A stretch of DNA of 64,000 nt from Lineus longissimus (GCF_910592395.1 NC_088317.1:5830001-5894000), one strand, 5' to 3'; positions 43,080 to 55,800 are shown, numbered from the stretch's first letter. Notes: generated by a model not told the origin, from the letters alone. Numbers and translations are program-made.

Positions 43080-45575
43080 TCCTCCAGCACAGCGTTATTC
43101 CATTAGCAGCTCGAGGCAGAAGGGATAGAAGCGGGGTACTGTGTACCAGATGAAGACAGTGATTCTGAAAGTAAATTCACTTAATGAGCTAAAGTATGCC
43201 TCGAATTAGAATTCTCTAGTGCTAGTTGTTGCTTGTTGACGACCGTAGCTGAATCCAAAGCTGTATCGGAATATATCTGCACGAGGGGGGGGGGGGGTTG
43301 TTCCGCCATAAGGCGGGAAATACTCCAATACAAAGCATTCGACATCAAAGTATCGTTCATCTTTGATCCGCTTTGGTGGACCTGCCGGGGTCTGGCTATA
43401 TTCAGAGTGAAAGCGGATAAGCACGTTCAGAGACGCTGGGAGGGAAGGCAACGCAAAGTGGACAGGGAGAGTCTTTTCAATGCTTGGTTGATTAAGGGCA
43501 ACACAATATTTTCTTGACGTCACTCTCGTGATTTGCTGCAGGGGAAGAATGTGAAACCTAAAACCATAAGCCTATCAACCTTAAAGCGCTCTGTAAACGA
43601 GTAATTTTTGCAGCGATCTGAGACGATTAATACCGTTCCGATAAGCAATAAACTACGCTCGTCTACGGGTAAAATCGGTTTGATATTAGATCTTTAAAGC
43701 AATTCGCAGCGATCGCTGTTTTTCTCGTAGGCGCCTCCGATGATGCTCACCGCAAACAAGGAATATTTGTGGCATGCAATCAGGGTTTTAGTTTGTAGTC
43801 GCGTTTGCGGGGCGCTGCATTGTGAACATCTAGAATACCGATCGTTCTCAAACGGATTTGTGATTGTAGTGAAACAATAATGAAGGAGTAAAACAGGTGC
43901 ACGGTTGTATAACGAGGGATTCTTATATATATCTGATATATCTGTGATCTGTTATATCTTATCCCTCAATGAAATAATGTCACCATTTGCCTATGATAAC
44001 TCAGATAGAGACTGATAACAGTACTCTCCTGAAAAATGTTACGGAACCCATCCTGCACACTTCCCTTAATCTATAGCTGTTCAGGTGTTACATGTTTGAT
44101 CTGATGAATAAGTTAGATCTTTGTATGCCGTGTATACCAATATCCAAAGTGCGCTTACCTTTCCCCACTTAGTAGATTTTGTGAGTGGGTTAAAGGAATG
44201 GGCGGCTTTATACTGCAGTATGATTGTTCCTCCTCTGGTTCATCAGTAAACTATTTTTCTGAACGTGTTTGATGCTTTTCCAACTTTGTTTCAGCTCTTA
44301 TATAGTAGAAAAACGCGTTATTCGTTATTTGAAGTGTGCACAAGTCCTGGCGTGAAAGACCTTTCTCTCCGCGTGAGTGCACGCCGAGATCCGAGTTCAC
44401 GTCGCCCCGCTATTACGACGCATCGTCATTTCCATTATCGTCGCAGTAGCGGGGCAATCAAGCGCCATCAGCCTCATTTCCATTATCGGTCGCAAAAGCG
44501 GGTAGTCAAGCGCCATCAGCGTGACGTCGGAAAAATCGATATCTACACCAAGTCGTTACAGGGAAGATCCATGGCTCCAGGAAGCGCCTTACTAGTTATC
44601 ATTCAACATGGAAAGGATCGACTCATGGATAGCTGACTCGGGACTAATCGGAGTCAACATCGGAAAAGGGTGATAATTCAGTCATATTTTAAATTTGTCC
44701 TTTTTTTGCAATTTGTTGATGAAAACTACATATGTAGAATAGAAGGTGACTGGGCAGCCGACAGCTGGGTAATATTGCCCTTAATGATGCCAATGGTCCT
44801 TTAAGTGTTAATAGTGAAATTTGACACAAACTACCGCGGATGATGCTGTTAGTTTGTTCTGAAAATTTCATGTGTCTTGCATTGATACCTTTCGTTCAAT
44901 TTTCAAAATAAATTTAAATTTGCAATTCTCAATTGGCCTGCAGTGTATTTTTGTGACTTTATGTCCATAGTCACAAATCTACGGCATTAAACATTTTTTT
45001 AAAGACCCAATTCGTCGCTATTTTTTTTACGAAGAGACCAATCAACAAATTTTCACTTTTTGAGGTTTTGCCACCAAACCTAATCATAGAGGTCAATGGT
45101 TCTTCTCTCAAATTTGTAGACCTGTACATGAAGTCGTTTAGAACCTAAACCACTTAAGTTTGGCGAATCAACAAAAAACAAAATATGCTGATTACTCAAA
45201 ATCAAAAAATTCTGATTGGACGGTTCGTGAAAACGGCGACGAATTGAATTGTAACTTCGCAACCTCGCAGACGCCCTGTTGCAAACTCTCTTCCAATAAT
45301 CGACGGTCGTTTCATGTTAACCAATGCATGCAGTAACCGATATTGAATATGTTTCCAGTTGTTTCCCTATTTAAAGCTAAGTAAGTTTTTTTATGCTCGC
45401 CCGATAAGGATGATATGTCTTATTGGCGAGAAAATGTCATTGCTTTTAGTTGCGATATTCAACTTTCTAGCAATAAGATGAAAGGTTGTGTTTTAAGATG
45501 GTTGAGAAATTTCTTTAATGGTTATTGGCCGCGTCAGACGCCGAGTCTAGAAAGGCGTACAGTGTTACATAATCC
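43080..45575. other. Unassigned sequence
   Basis: A G-run of ~13 lies at 43286-43299. The opposite-strand frames 43206-43523 and 43233-43517 overlap it and look fortuitous. One tandem duplication is listed separately at 44426-44521. No genes recognised. Confidence 0.35.
44426..44521. repeat. Two tandem 48-bp units
   Basis: TCATTTCCATTATCG..CGCA..AGCGGG..TCAAGCGCCATCAGC is repeated back to back with about six differences. It lies in the frame 44265-44636, which otherwise has no recognisable domain. Confidence 0.7.
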
Positions 45576-45589
45576 TAGAGGTGATCTGA

Positions 45590-45765
45590 TAGGTCACAGG
45601 GAATTGGCCTGTCGGAGTGACCCACTACAGCACATGTCACCTTTGAGGTCTCGGGTCTGATTCTCGGTGGGTCCCGGTGTACTAATACGATAGAGAGGAT
45701 GACCCTCTTCGACAGTGTATAGGTTTTCTCCGGGCTAGTCGGTTTCCTCTTACTGTACATAACGA
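45590..45765 (+). mobile_element. tRNA-derived SINE with conserved central core
   Basis: The head contains an A-box-like TTGGCCTGTCGGAGTGACCC (about 45604-45623) and a B-box-like GGGTCTGATTC (about 45653-45663) at tRNA-like spacing. The body at 45719-45750 reads AGGTTTTCTCCGGGCTAGTC then GGTTTCCTCTTACTG. That is very close to the GGTTTTCTCCGGG...CCGGTTTCCTCCCACA core shared by several animal SINE superfamilies. The 3' end is uncertain (about 45800). The pol III promoter is probably decayed. Confidence 0.6.
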
Positions 45766-46039
45766 ATCCCCCAATAGTGTTTATACAGCTAATAACTCCA
45801 GTTGACGGTAATCAGGTCTAAAGTCAGTATTTTCAATATATAAGCCACAAATTGTGTACCAGTATTAATATTTCATTTTTGATTAAAATTGGCGCATTAC
45901 TGATCGATCAGTGACATTTCTGCGGCAGGGTGGCTTTGGAAAGTTAAAAAAATGTAACAGCACCGGTGTTAATGGAATGCAGGACCCCATACAATAGCTG
46001 TGTATTGTCAACGAATGTGGTCAATGGTTTGGTTCGGGT

Positions 46040-46314
46040 TAGCTACATAATCTTCAACTCCGCGACTCTATTCACTTTAACAAAAGGACCGGACTTAAAT
46101 TCATCCGGGGGGATTTGCATTTCTTTTAGCTACATATCTTCAACAAAGGAACTCCGCGACTCTATTCACTTTAACAAAAGGACCGGACTTAGATTCCGGG
46201 GGGACTTGCATTTCTTTTACACCGGCACATGAAGATCGAACGCCAGCCCGACAACACTCTGAAAAAAATAATCTATCATAATTTTGATGAGTGTTGTCAA
46301 TTTGACTGCTGGCG
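46040..46314. repeat. Two ~88-bp tandem units followed by a short inverted repeat
   Basis: TAGCTACATA(A)TCTTCAAC...CCGCGACTCTATTCACTTTA...GCATTTCTTTT occurs at 46040-46126 and 46127-46217. Immediately after, CGCCAGCCCGACAACACTC (46241-46259) is partly mirrored at 46289-46314 (GAGTGTTGTC...CTGCTGGCG). Confidence 0.65.
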
Positions 46315-46329
46315 TTTGGATATTTTGGG

Positions 46330-48090
46330 AATTAATCCCTCAGAAACCGGAGCGTCTAAAATTGGAAATTACTGCATTCTCAATCCAAAGGATAAACTTT
46401 TTTCTCATTCAGAATGATATATTTTCCCCAACAAAAGCTAATCCTCCCCAAGCTAGGCACGCCTGTGAGGAATGATACGAGGCTTAAACTTTGATATACT
46501 GCAACAATCAGCAAGCTATGCAACATTCCATGTTAATCCGCCTTCCACTGATTGCGTATAGTATAGTGGCTGTCAGAAGAAAATACCCAAGTATTTTTGG
46601 GCTCATGAGTGCATGCTAGCTGCTGGCCTGATTTCCTGGAAATTGTAGGATAGATAGGCCTCTGCATTAAAAATGTGACCGAGCACAACTGTAAGGAGTC
46701 CGCAGTACTCGGATAAATTAATTTTTTCAGCATGGGCCTGTGTTTTCATGTACATGTACGTATGTTTTGCATACATTTTCGCATCCAATTTTTGGCACTT
46801 TTGCTCTGAATACCGCGTTGTGAATGAGCTTTATGAGTGGTACCGGGTATAAATGTTTTTTCTGCAGAGATGCCAAGATTCACTCTAAATATAACCCGAA
46901 AAGAAAAAATGTAGCGCCCTCATCTTCCATATGTCATCTTCAAACCCAAAACAACGCCAGTGGTAGTAAATAATCTAAAAACAATTTTCAGCGGCCTCAA
47001 AATTATTGATTAAAAAAATGTTTTTGTACAGAGATCGAGTCCGCAGGTTCTACACAGCGACCCAAAAGTTCGTGGACAATTACTTCTGATGGGGATTGTA
47101 TTACATGGAATAGGATACCGTGTTCGATTACTGCATGAATAGAGCTGATGAGCTGGAATGAATCGAAATGATGAATTCTTTATGCTCTGAAAAGTCTTTC
47201 CTGGTAAATACCGTGGGTTAAGTTCGTTTAGTTGAAATGACTACATTTGAATCCTCACATTATAGGCTATTTTGCATCTTCAACAACTCCGAAAACACTT
47301 CCAAACTTTGACGAAAACGACAACGAATACGTTAGTACTGCTTAAATTGTATCACAAATTAAACTAGATTATTCAGATACTGGCATCTGTTCACCAGATG
47401 TCGTTAAATGTAAAAAAATTAATTCACTGCCATCCAGCTCGAGAAATTAGAAAGGGTTAATAAACACAAAAACATCAATGGGATTGAAATACATATTTGC
47501 CAGGGCCTTGGCAGCCGTGCATTTTTCAATTCCGAGTATTTCAAGTGTGGACGAATAGGAAGAGGACGCCATAAGGCCATTCATACTTCGGTGTCAAGGA
47601 CCACTCATACATGAAATAACTTGTTGCGTAGGGAAGTATTCAGCCTGGGGAATGTGACTACGTCTATGCTTGGGTGGTGTGACATTTCTGTTGAACGATG
47701 GCCGAAACGAAGTTAACAATCATGGGCAATTGTTAATGGGGAAGACCTTGGCGCTTTGGTTGTCCCCATTACTATAGCAGTTGAGTTATATCACAGATGT
47801 AGAGATCTACATCCACGATAAGACATAACATCCATTATAAATCTGTCGACAACAACCGAAAACCCTGTATGCCCTATCTGTCCAAACCTGGAAACTATAA
47901 GACGGCGCAGCAACCTGCTGGGGACCATCTTCGTTGTCCCCTACGTACAGCGTGAAAACTCCTAAGCACATAAGCCAACGTGCGCTCATAGCAAGGTCAG
48001 GCGGCCAAACACGAAAGAGAATGTCTAGTTCCGGGTGCAGATTCAAGCTCCGACTTCTGCAGTCCAAGCTGTTCGACTCGACTGGGATAG
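46330..48090. other. Downstream flank of the sulfatase-like exon; unassigned
   Basis: No repeat family recognised. The minus-strand frame 47807-48067 contains a stretch with a Met, hydrophobic residues and an acidic end, but no splice-consistent model or family match. Confidence 0.35.
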
Positions 48091-48091
48091 A

Positions 48092-49145
48092 CTAAGTAGA
48101 CTTACAGTGACAGAACCGTAAACGATGTGGAAACGTCTTTGCCACACATACAGAGCTTGTGCCGTAAGAATTAGGGAGACTGATGTCCTTTAACTTACTG
48201 ATAAATGTACCTCTCTGCACTTCCTGTGTGACAGTGGCTACATAATGGCCACCACCTGGCTTAGTGTGGATGACTTGTTGGTATAGTTTAGTGTCGACGT
48301 CTTGTTTCATACTGAAATTCTCTATTCCTTCGTAATCCATACTTTTATATTGCAGCATCCTGGTATTTGGAGTCAATACTTGCGCTCCCAATACTCTGTC
48401 TAACTCTACAATGCTGCATACATCTCGAACATGAGCGGTCAATGAGTTAACAAAATCAATGAACGACGCTATTGCCTTCTTTACTTCAACAGAATCAGTG
48501 TTGACGGTTGTCCAGGCCAGACAGTTGCACCAGTGGGGTTGAATTCCCGCATGCGCACAAGTTCTCTCAGCAGGTATTTCCGAAAACAGGCTGATATCTC
48601 GTTTTGATATGTTACCTCGGGCCTCGTTACGGAAGTGCAAAATGTCATGAAAAGTTTCGTGAATATCATATGGCGCCACCGGTCTCTTGGAATTGGTCAA
48701 AAGATTTTTGTAAGCCGCTGGGTATTTTGTTTGGAACCAAGGAGGCATACGAATCGAAACAAACTGATTACGTTCCTCCTTCTTCCCTTGTACTGTTTCC
48801 CTCAGATACTGATAGCGGGCGCCATGGTCACTCAACACAAGAAATATCGTATTGTTCAACAAGCCGCCATTATACAATGCTTCCAGCCATTCTTTCAGCT
48901 CATCATCAACTATGTTTGTTGCTATTGTGGCTCAATACATTATGAAATTCGAAAGAAAAGCTCCTTTTGTTTTTATGCATACTTTCGAAATCTTTCAAAT
49001 AGTCCATCTGCACTTTGTGTATGAACTCCGACCCTAGACATCGTCGAATTCTCTCTTCCTCTAAAACCATGTAGAAATGTCTCAGATAATGATCCGTGGA
49101 TGACTCTTTAAACCCTAACATCCCATAGGTGAACTTCTCAAACAT
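48092..49145 (-). CDS. DUF229/sulfatase-like protein, C-terminal exon, one frameshift
   Basis: The exon appears to start after an acceptor (CTTTAAAAG/ATG) at 49145 and ends at a TAG at 48092. Residues FTYGMLGFKESSTDHYLRHF, then CLGSEFIHK and DYLKDF, lead to NNTIFLVLSDHG, RETVQGKKEERNQF, PPWFQTKYP, NSKRPVAPYDIHETFHDIL and a Cys-rich end (HWCNCLAW, CVAKTF..LRFCHC). This order is that of the DUF229 (alkaline-phosphatase/sulfatase-fold) family, including the metal-site SDHG. The frame shifts once at about 48914-48917, where one extra base in AACAAACAT would be resolved by deletion. This is either a sequencing error or a pseudogene. The N-terminal two thirds of the family should lie to the right on the minus strand but I could not find those exons. 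Confidence 0.7.
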
Positions 49146-52100
49146 CTTTTAAAGCAACGCCTTATTTTGGCACCGTTGGTTGGAATGAATAGAATTGCCG
49201 CTATACTATTACTAGTAATTCATTAGAAAACCAGCTTTATTTTGTGCATGGCAAATTGAATAAACGTCTCTTCGTTGTGAGAAAACACAGTGTTCAACTT
49301 ATTTCGTGACAACATCCCGTTTTATCAAGTCAATTAGAACGTGATCTTAAAAAAACTTTCTAATTAAAATTTCTAAATAAAACGTCAGTCAAATATGCAA
49401 ATCATGCACAACTTCGTGTTAACTGCATGTATTGAAGTACAGCATCCAGCGGCTCAGAGACAGCTCACAATTAAGCATTTGATTTGATTTGATTTGAATT
49501 AGGACACTAGTTTACGGGACACGATAGACATTTGCACGGCGAAAGGAACTAAAAAGAGTGCCTTTGATCCCTTTTAAAATGACAAAAGCTTCCAGTTGAT
49601 ATACTCTCGTCGATATGTCACTTTTGATCACCACCGTTGTTGCAGGAGTTAGAATATTATATTTATGACTGCTTAGACTTCAACTTTAAGGTCGACAATC
49701 ATCTCAGATTTTTTTTTATAAATACGATATTATTCATAGTGTATAATAGGGCCGGAAACATTTTCCAGGGGAACATTTTCTACTTCTACACCAGTCCTGT
49801 TTTGCAAATCCAAAAACATGAGTATCTTACAGTCGTCTCAGAAATGTGCGCGTCAGGAAATATGAATTCATATTCAAAGTAAGTGGTAGGTCACCGTGAA
49901 TGTATTAAAAAGGGTATTAGTTGAATCGTTTTTCATTTATGTTCTTAGATGTCTGCGACTCAGCTTCAAACTCGGATTCGCTGTATGGTAAGGTGTGCAA
50001 CCTCTCAAGTATTTGAAGTAATAATTATGGCACTAAGTAACGCCCCTTGGCCCACATACCAATGCATGTCAACGGTATGTCAATACCACTTGGACGACGT
50101 TTTTAGAATGTCAGTATCGCCTTATCATATGAGAAATGTGAATGACTGTTTCATGACACGCTGGTCGACATACCAGTATGTACATCAGTGATCTAAATCA
50201 GCCCAGCCCGCCTTCTCCCGCATCCTTGTGGCGCCCAAAACGAGTGTCACATTCGGAGGACTGTATGGCAAGCAGTCATTACGGTTTTGATTATATGCTA
50301 TAAACGTCAGTGAATTACCATAACAATTTAGCACTCCATTAGCTTAAGGATCTGTTACAAGTGTCGATAACAACGGCATATTTTCACTATTCATTAACGT
50401 CGTCTTTGTAAGAGGTTTAATGGGAAAATGATATAAACTTCGGCATTTCTAGTCTTAAGCTAATGGCCAGAGATGAGGTTGAAATAAAATTTGATAATCT
50501 TATATTGGTCGTAAGCTGGTTATGCAGATCAGATCAGTTTTTGTTTCGTCGAATTCCGTTCAGCAATATAGCTATTTTAAGTACATTTACTGATATATAA
50601 ATACCGAGCGTTGCACGTTTTCATCGTCCGAAATATGGTGATCTGTGCAGATGTAACGCCGCGCGCTTGATACGGGATGTTGGTTCTAATAAAGTGGGAT
50701 AAAACCATCAGCCGATACCCAGTCTTACGTTAGGTTTGCCCCTCCAGAGGCCGTAAATCTTGACCAGGCATTTTATAAGAATAGTGACTGCCGGTCGTCA
50801 ACAGAGAGATCCGAAAGAACCAGCTCAGAAACTTGATATAGATTTCATACTTTTCATTAGGTAATTTACAACGATATGCTAACATCGATAGAGTGAAGAG
50901 TTCCGAATTAGGCCTAGGAGAAGATAGAAGAGGAGACGGGAGATGGCCTAGCTTTGCCATGGAGTCATACCAGGGACGGGCTCACACTTGACCGGTTTAT
51001 AAGAGCTCATAGCTCAGAAACGCTGCTGGGGAATTCGAAGGAATTCAGTTACTTTTAGAAATCGGCCGCGTCCCATGGCATGCGTCCATCGCCCAGGTCG
51101 GTCGAAGGGAAAAAGCTGCGATCTCTAGTTCATTGTCCATATGTTACATATCGGGAGTCAAACGTGTCATCAGACCATATGATATGACCAATCGAAACGC
51201 ATTAACTTAAAAGCATTGAACGATACACACGTGATAAACACATGTTGTTATTACCTGAATCACTATTGGCTAACCTTGATAGATATCAGATTGGCTCTCG
51301 CAATTAAATACTAAAACACCTGTCTGATCGATCCCAAAATGTATGTTAAAAGGCCTAGCACTATTAAGTCCAAATATATGATTAAACAGTGTTGCTTGAC
51401 ACTGTAACACAGATATGTGATACGACGTGAAAATCATAATATTTTATGAGTTTCAGAGTTATCACCATTGTTCTAGATCTGAGTAAGTTGTAGTCCAAAC
51501 AACCCCATTCATTATGGATAAACCTTTCGTGACTCAAGCTGTATTAGCCGTCCTATGTGTCCATCGGTTTCAGATGAAACTCGAATAAGAAATGAACTCT
51601 TTAACCAGTCAAAAACTTTCTATATTTTAACATTTAAATCATAGATTTAAAGAAAATGTTGTCTGGGAATTTGATAAATTTCTGTCATTGCCCCCGCCCC
51701 GACAATAATTTAAAAGAGTAATCCGAGTTTCCTCAAATACAATTTTTCTAATCTTTAATATAGATTACTGAATCTGCGAAGTGATAAAAAGTCGCTGAAC
51801 CGAGCACTGCATGCACGCATTATGTCACCCGATATAAATGTATTACTTCGAATTTATTAATGGGGTATCAGTCGATATATTTCCGTGCCATCATTTATTG
51901 AGTCTAGTAACCCTTTCCAATTTCTTGAGCTAGATCGCAGTGATTTTTTTTACGTGTAACGACTTTTGGTGAGCAGGGCCCGGTTGTTCAAAGGTCCACT
52001 ATCTGGTTTGGCGGCCGCTAAACCACCGTTATCCTAGCAGGCCGCCAGTTTCGCTCCGTTAGGCTTAGCGGCCGTAATGCGACCACTGGCACTGAGTAAG

Positions 52101-52387
52101 CGATATCTCAAGGGTTTTGTCATTGGGTGCTGCCAAGTTGGGTTCCGCTAAGTTAAGTAGCGGTCACTAAAACTTAGCGGTTGCTAAATGACCAGGCTTT
52201 GCGCTGGAATCTGATTTGCTGGAATCTGAAGTTCTTTCGTTGCTGTTACCATTTCACAGTGTCTGTATCCTATACAACAATGCCGTGTCCTGAGAAACAC
52301 ACTGACACCGTGTCCTGAGCAAGGCACTGACATGACTGAGCTAAAATGCCCAATACGCAAAAGCGTAGCATCAGCATCTATGATAAC
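49146..52387. other. Presumed upstream intron/flank of the sulfatase-like exon; unassigned
   Basis: A (TTTGA)n microsatellite of four units lies at about 49477-49498. 52010-52190 is locally enriched in TTAGCGG/CCGCTAA phrases (GGCGGCCGCTAAACC, CTTAGCGGCCG, TTCCGCTAAG, CTTAGCGGTT). No DUF229 N-terminal motif and no other exon is convincing. Confidence 0.35.
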
Positions 52388-52531
52388 CAGTCTTTCAAAG
52401 AAATTTGGCTTGGGTCACCGTGTGACCCGAGAGAGCTCTGTCCCAACTCGCGTCTTTCGGAACGAGCGGTGGCTTTGATGTTGAAACCACACGTTCCCAA
52501 GTTGCCTGACTCTTTATTTGAAAGACTCTGT
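52388..52531. repeat. CAGAGTCTTTC palindrome family, copy with interior
   Basis: The left end CAGTCTTTCAAAGAAATTT and right end ATTTGAAAGACTCTG are inverse and match the palindromes at 25848 and 35478. The ~110-base interior contains GGGTCACCGTGTGACCC, itself a palindrome, and CTTTCGGAACGAG. Confidence 0.6.
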
Positions 52532-53773
52532 GATAACTGAGTGCAGTCGACAGCCACCGGCGTTATCGGATTGCCACATTCTACCTTTGACAGGGTTATT
52601 GTGCCGCATACTCAATGGGCGATTATGTCCTCTTCCGGGAACGACATCCCATATATAACTGTGAAGGAATCCTCTCATGTGCTCTCAAGACTACTTTTAT
52701 CTGAGTTTATATCATGACTCATTGAAGTTCGTGTAGTTGGCATCTCTGTGCTTATGACATACCAAAGCGGAATCTATTCAGGACATATTTTTTACATCAG
52801 TACTGAATCTTACGCCAGAATCACGCTACAAATTTCGAAACTGCGCAAAGATTTCTCTCAGGACAAAAATCTAACAACAACAGGTAAAAGATTCCTGACC
52901 GTATATTTTTTCCAGCAGAATTATTCATTTTCAAGTTTCAAATGGTTTTTGTCAGTACCGCAAATCACACCAGGATTTTTTTACGGCCAGGACGCACGTG
53001 ACTCCTGCAGAACGCACGTGACCACGCAAACTGATGAGGTCATATAATCGATCTTATCTACAATTGGTTAAGGAGACATGACGTCATCTTTTTGTGGTCA
53101 TGTGATCACTGGTAGGAGTCACATGATTACTGCAGAAGTTTTAGAAGAAGTTTCAGAACGATTATTTGGGGCCAAATAAAGATTTTTTCTATTCGGTGAA
53201 GTAAACTTTCAATTCATTCTGCTGAGAAAAGGGTCCTGAACCTTGTTTTTTGAATTTCTACAAGAAAAAATGGCTTCCTGCATTGAAAATTAATTTCCTG
53301 AATAAATTCTGCTTTGGCATCATATATGTATTGTCCTTCATTTATGTGGTTATGGACCTCTCAACATTATAGACCTACGTGTCATAAACCTGCAAGTCCT
53401 ATCATGATCGCAAATATCATTATCATCATGAAGTTGAAAAATTCATGTCACATATAATCATTTAACCCCGATTTGGTACATGCGAATCGCAAGTACCAGA
53501 GTGCAGCTGCTTAACGTTGAAGACGGCAGATATATGTGGATGCCTAACCTTCTTTCTGAAATATCTCGCACTATACTGGTAGGCATTATCGATTTTCCTT
53601 TTTATTTGTAATTTTATGTAAAGCTCATTCGAATCCACACAGCCAACATCTTCCTCCCTTCAGATCGATTGGCCTTCTTTCGCGGCAACAGACACATTCC
53701 ACAAAAGTAGTCAATTTTTGTGGGTTGTGAAAATGATGCCCGTATCACATGGTCACGTTCTATGTTCACTTCT
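52532..53773. other. Unassigned sequence
   Basis: Two GCACGTGAC elements with CTGCAGAA lie near 52993-53015, and TCATGTGATCA/TCACATGATTACTGCAG near 53098-53135. No gene recognised. Confidence 0.35.
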
Positions 53774-54240
53774 ATGGCTGGCGCGAGTGGACAGAATTCA
53801 AAATTATGCCACGGCATAAATCGGAATTGTTGTGCACCATAAATCGACCAATCAAAACATCGGATCTCGTGAATTATGCCGCGGCATACATAGGAATTGT
53901 GGATGGAAGTGTCATTTATGGAGGACGGAAGTAAATCGGAATTGTGGTGCACCATAAATCAACCAATCAAAAGATCGGATCTCGTGAATTATGACGCGGC
54001 ATAAATAGGAATTGTGGACGGAAGTGCGATTTATGCCGCACCATAAATAAAGCGATTGCCACTTTCTGATTGGTCTAATTATGCCACACCACAATTCCTA
54101 TTTATGCCGTGGCATAATTCTGAATTCTGCCGCGGCACAATTCACGAGATCCGATGTTTTGATTGGTTGATTTATGGCGCACAACAATTCCTTTTTATGC
54201 CGTGGCATAATTCTGAATTTTGTCCACTCGCGCCAGCCAT
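53774..54240. mobile_element. 467-bp fold-back/MITE with ~110-bp inverted arms and internal GCCGCGGCATAA repeats
   Basis: ATGGCTGGCGCGAGTGGACA (53774) is inverted at the right end (TGTCCACTCGCGCCAGCCAT, to 54240). Arms of ~110 bp agree at over 90%. Inside, TTATGCC(G/A)CGGCATAA, GGAATTGTGG and GACCAATCAAA..TCGGATCTCGTGAATT recur several times in both orientations. TA dinucleotides border TGGCTGG/CCAGCCA at both ends. There is no real coding capacity; the frames in both directions are shadows of the inverted repeat. Confidence 0.85.
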
Positions 54241-55107
54241 ACACGTCACTCAATTGTTACCATTATACCGTCTAATTTCGCTTGTCATGCCAAGTTGGTC
54301 CCTTTATATGGCTTGGTCCCTTTATCTCACGAATCTTGTTTATTACATGTATTACCACTTATTCATTCCCTCCACCCCAAATGGTTGCAACCTTTTACCA
54401 ATCCGGCTGACAATATCCAGTGCCCCAATCCGTCAAATCCTATCAAATTAGTCAGTGTACTGATTTCCGTCTTCAAGCACACTGATAAAATCTTATCACG
54501 TCGGCCATGTTTCCTAATTTTGCCAAGCAGCCGTTCATACATCTCATTATTTGGGCATTAGATTATTCGTTATGATGCTCCAGTCCATGGATAGTTCGAC
54601 CCGATCCCTCTTTCATCGAATAATGAAGAATCACAATATGATTTGGGCCAAATCCGCATCTTGATTTTCATTCGATTTTATTGACGATGTTTCTTAGAAT
54701 TTGGTTATCGCGTAGTTTGCATGTTTTTGGCAGAAAATCGTCGTCCAGTCTGCGGAGAACAAAAACATAAACAAATTTTGTTCTCAAATATTTTTGTAAA
54801 TATGAATTAAAAACATGATTAAAATTTTTGCTAGACAACAAATTCATTAAATTCTGCGGCTGGTTTGCATGTTAACATGTGTAAACACGATGCGTTATAA
54901 GCCAAACATCGACGAGTCTTTTAGTATCAGTGGCTACCACATAGTAAAGATATTGGCTATCCTGTGTGGTTGGTAAACTGGCCTTCGTCAACGTATGGTA
55001 AAGTCAGCATTTCAGAACGATATATATTGACTTTGTTTTCATCGTCACTTTATATATATAATATTTATATGTTCATTCGTACTCAACAGAGACTAAGTAC
55101 AATCAGT
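54241..55107. other. Unassigned AT-rich sequence
   Basis: No gene or repeat recognised. A TATATATATAATATTTATATG stretch lies near 55050-55072. Confidence 0.3.
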
Positions 55108-55150
55108 AAGGTAAAATGGGGTAATTGTATCCCCTTTTTCACCTATAAGG
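55108..55150. repeat. Terminal fragment of the AAGGTAAAATGGGG element family
   Basis: AAGGTAAAATGGGGTAATTG then TATCCCCTTTTTCACCTATAA matches the left ends at 15029 and 18674. Sequence to its right is LINE-derived (minus strand), so a LINE may have inserted here or the fragment is a solo end. Confidence 0.7.
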
Positions 55151-55159
55151 TAAGCATTG

Positions 55160-55425
55160 ACAATGTCATTGTGATACCTTTCAATATCAGCACCATGCAG
55201 TGGACATGTGAAGTGTCGGCATAATAAGGCATCGGTAGGGATTTGAATATTACCGAGATGCAAATCTAACTCATTTCTATAATGATTCAAGTTCTCAGGA
55301 GTTGCCTTGTCCCAACATGGTTTACCGTGCTTGATGTGCATAGCCCTGTCAATCTTTTCAACCGGCACTTCCATTGTAATGTGCAGGCTGGAATGATCTG
55401 AAACATTTGTCCCACTGTATACCAT
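55160..55425 (-). mobile_element. LINE fragment: end of endonuclease plus linker
   Basis: The minus strand reads GTNVSDHSSLHITMEV, then HIKHGKPCWDKATPENLNHY and LDLHLGNIQIPTDALLC. The SDHxxL motif is the end of the apurinic-like endonuclease domain, followed by the W..A..E.L..Y linker typical of CR1/Jockey-type LINEs. The palm domain is not present nearby. Confidence 0.65.
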
Positions 55426-55657
55426 ATAACGTTAATGTTCAGGATGACATACTCCGTACTTCGTCTTCTACAGCTCTTCGTGATACTTGCAAAACCTGCC
55501 TTTTAAACTGTTTTATCAGATGTTCACCAGGGGAAAAGCCAGGCTATAGCAGCCTTGCCAGGTTATGAAGAATGCGGTAAACTTACTTATACTGAAAAAA
55601 TTATGATTACGAATTTCTAACACAATAAAGATTGAGTTCATGGAAAAAGACGAGGGC

Positions 55658-55800
55658 AAACAGCACGACCAGGATGTCACGTGTTTTGGTGTACTCACTT
55701 CTTAACGAGGGCCAACTCCATGTATGGACAAGAACCTTCTCAAACAGCACGACCAGGGAGTCACGTGTTTTGTATGATACGCACTTCTTAACGAGCGCCA
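55658..55800. repeat. Direct repeat of ~57 bp, period 84
   Basis: AAACAGCACGACCAGG..GTCACGTGTTTTG..TA..CACTTCTTAACGAG.GCCA occurs at 55658-55714 and 55742-55800. Each copy carries one CACGTG E-box. A role in regulation is not shown. Confidence 0.65.

Noticed and set aside
43206-43523. Long overlapping frames on opposite strands across a G-run
   Set aside because: Codon content is low-complexity around the G-run, and the two frames shadow each other without motifs.
47807-48067. Minus-strand frame with a signal-peptide-like start (MSARWLMCLGVFTLYVG)
   Set aside because: No good splice or promoter context and no homology recognised; the DUF229 exon already has a natural stop at 48092.
53614-54561. 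Several 60-131-codon frames on both strands
   Set aside because: They are produced by the fold-back element at 53774-54240.
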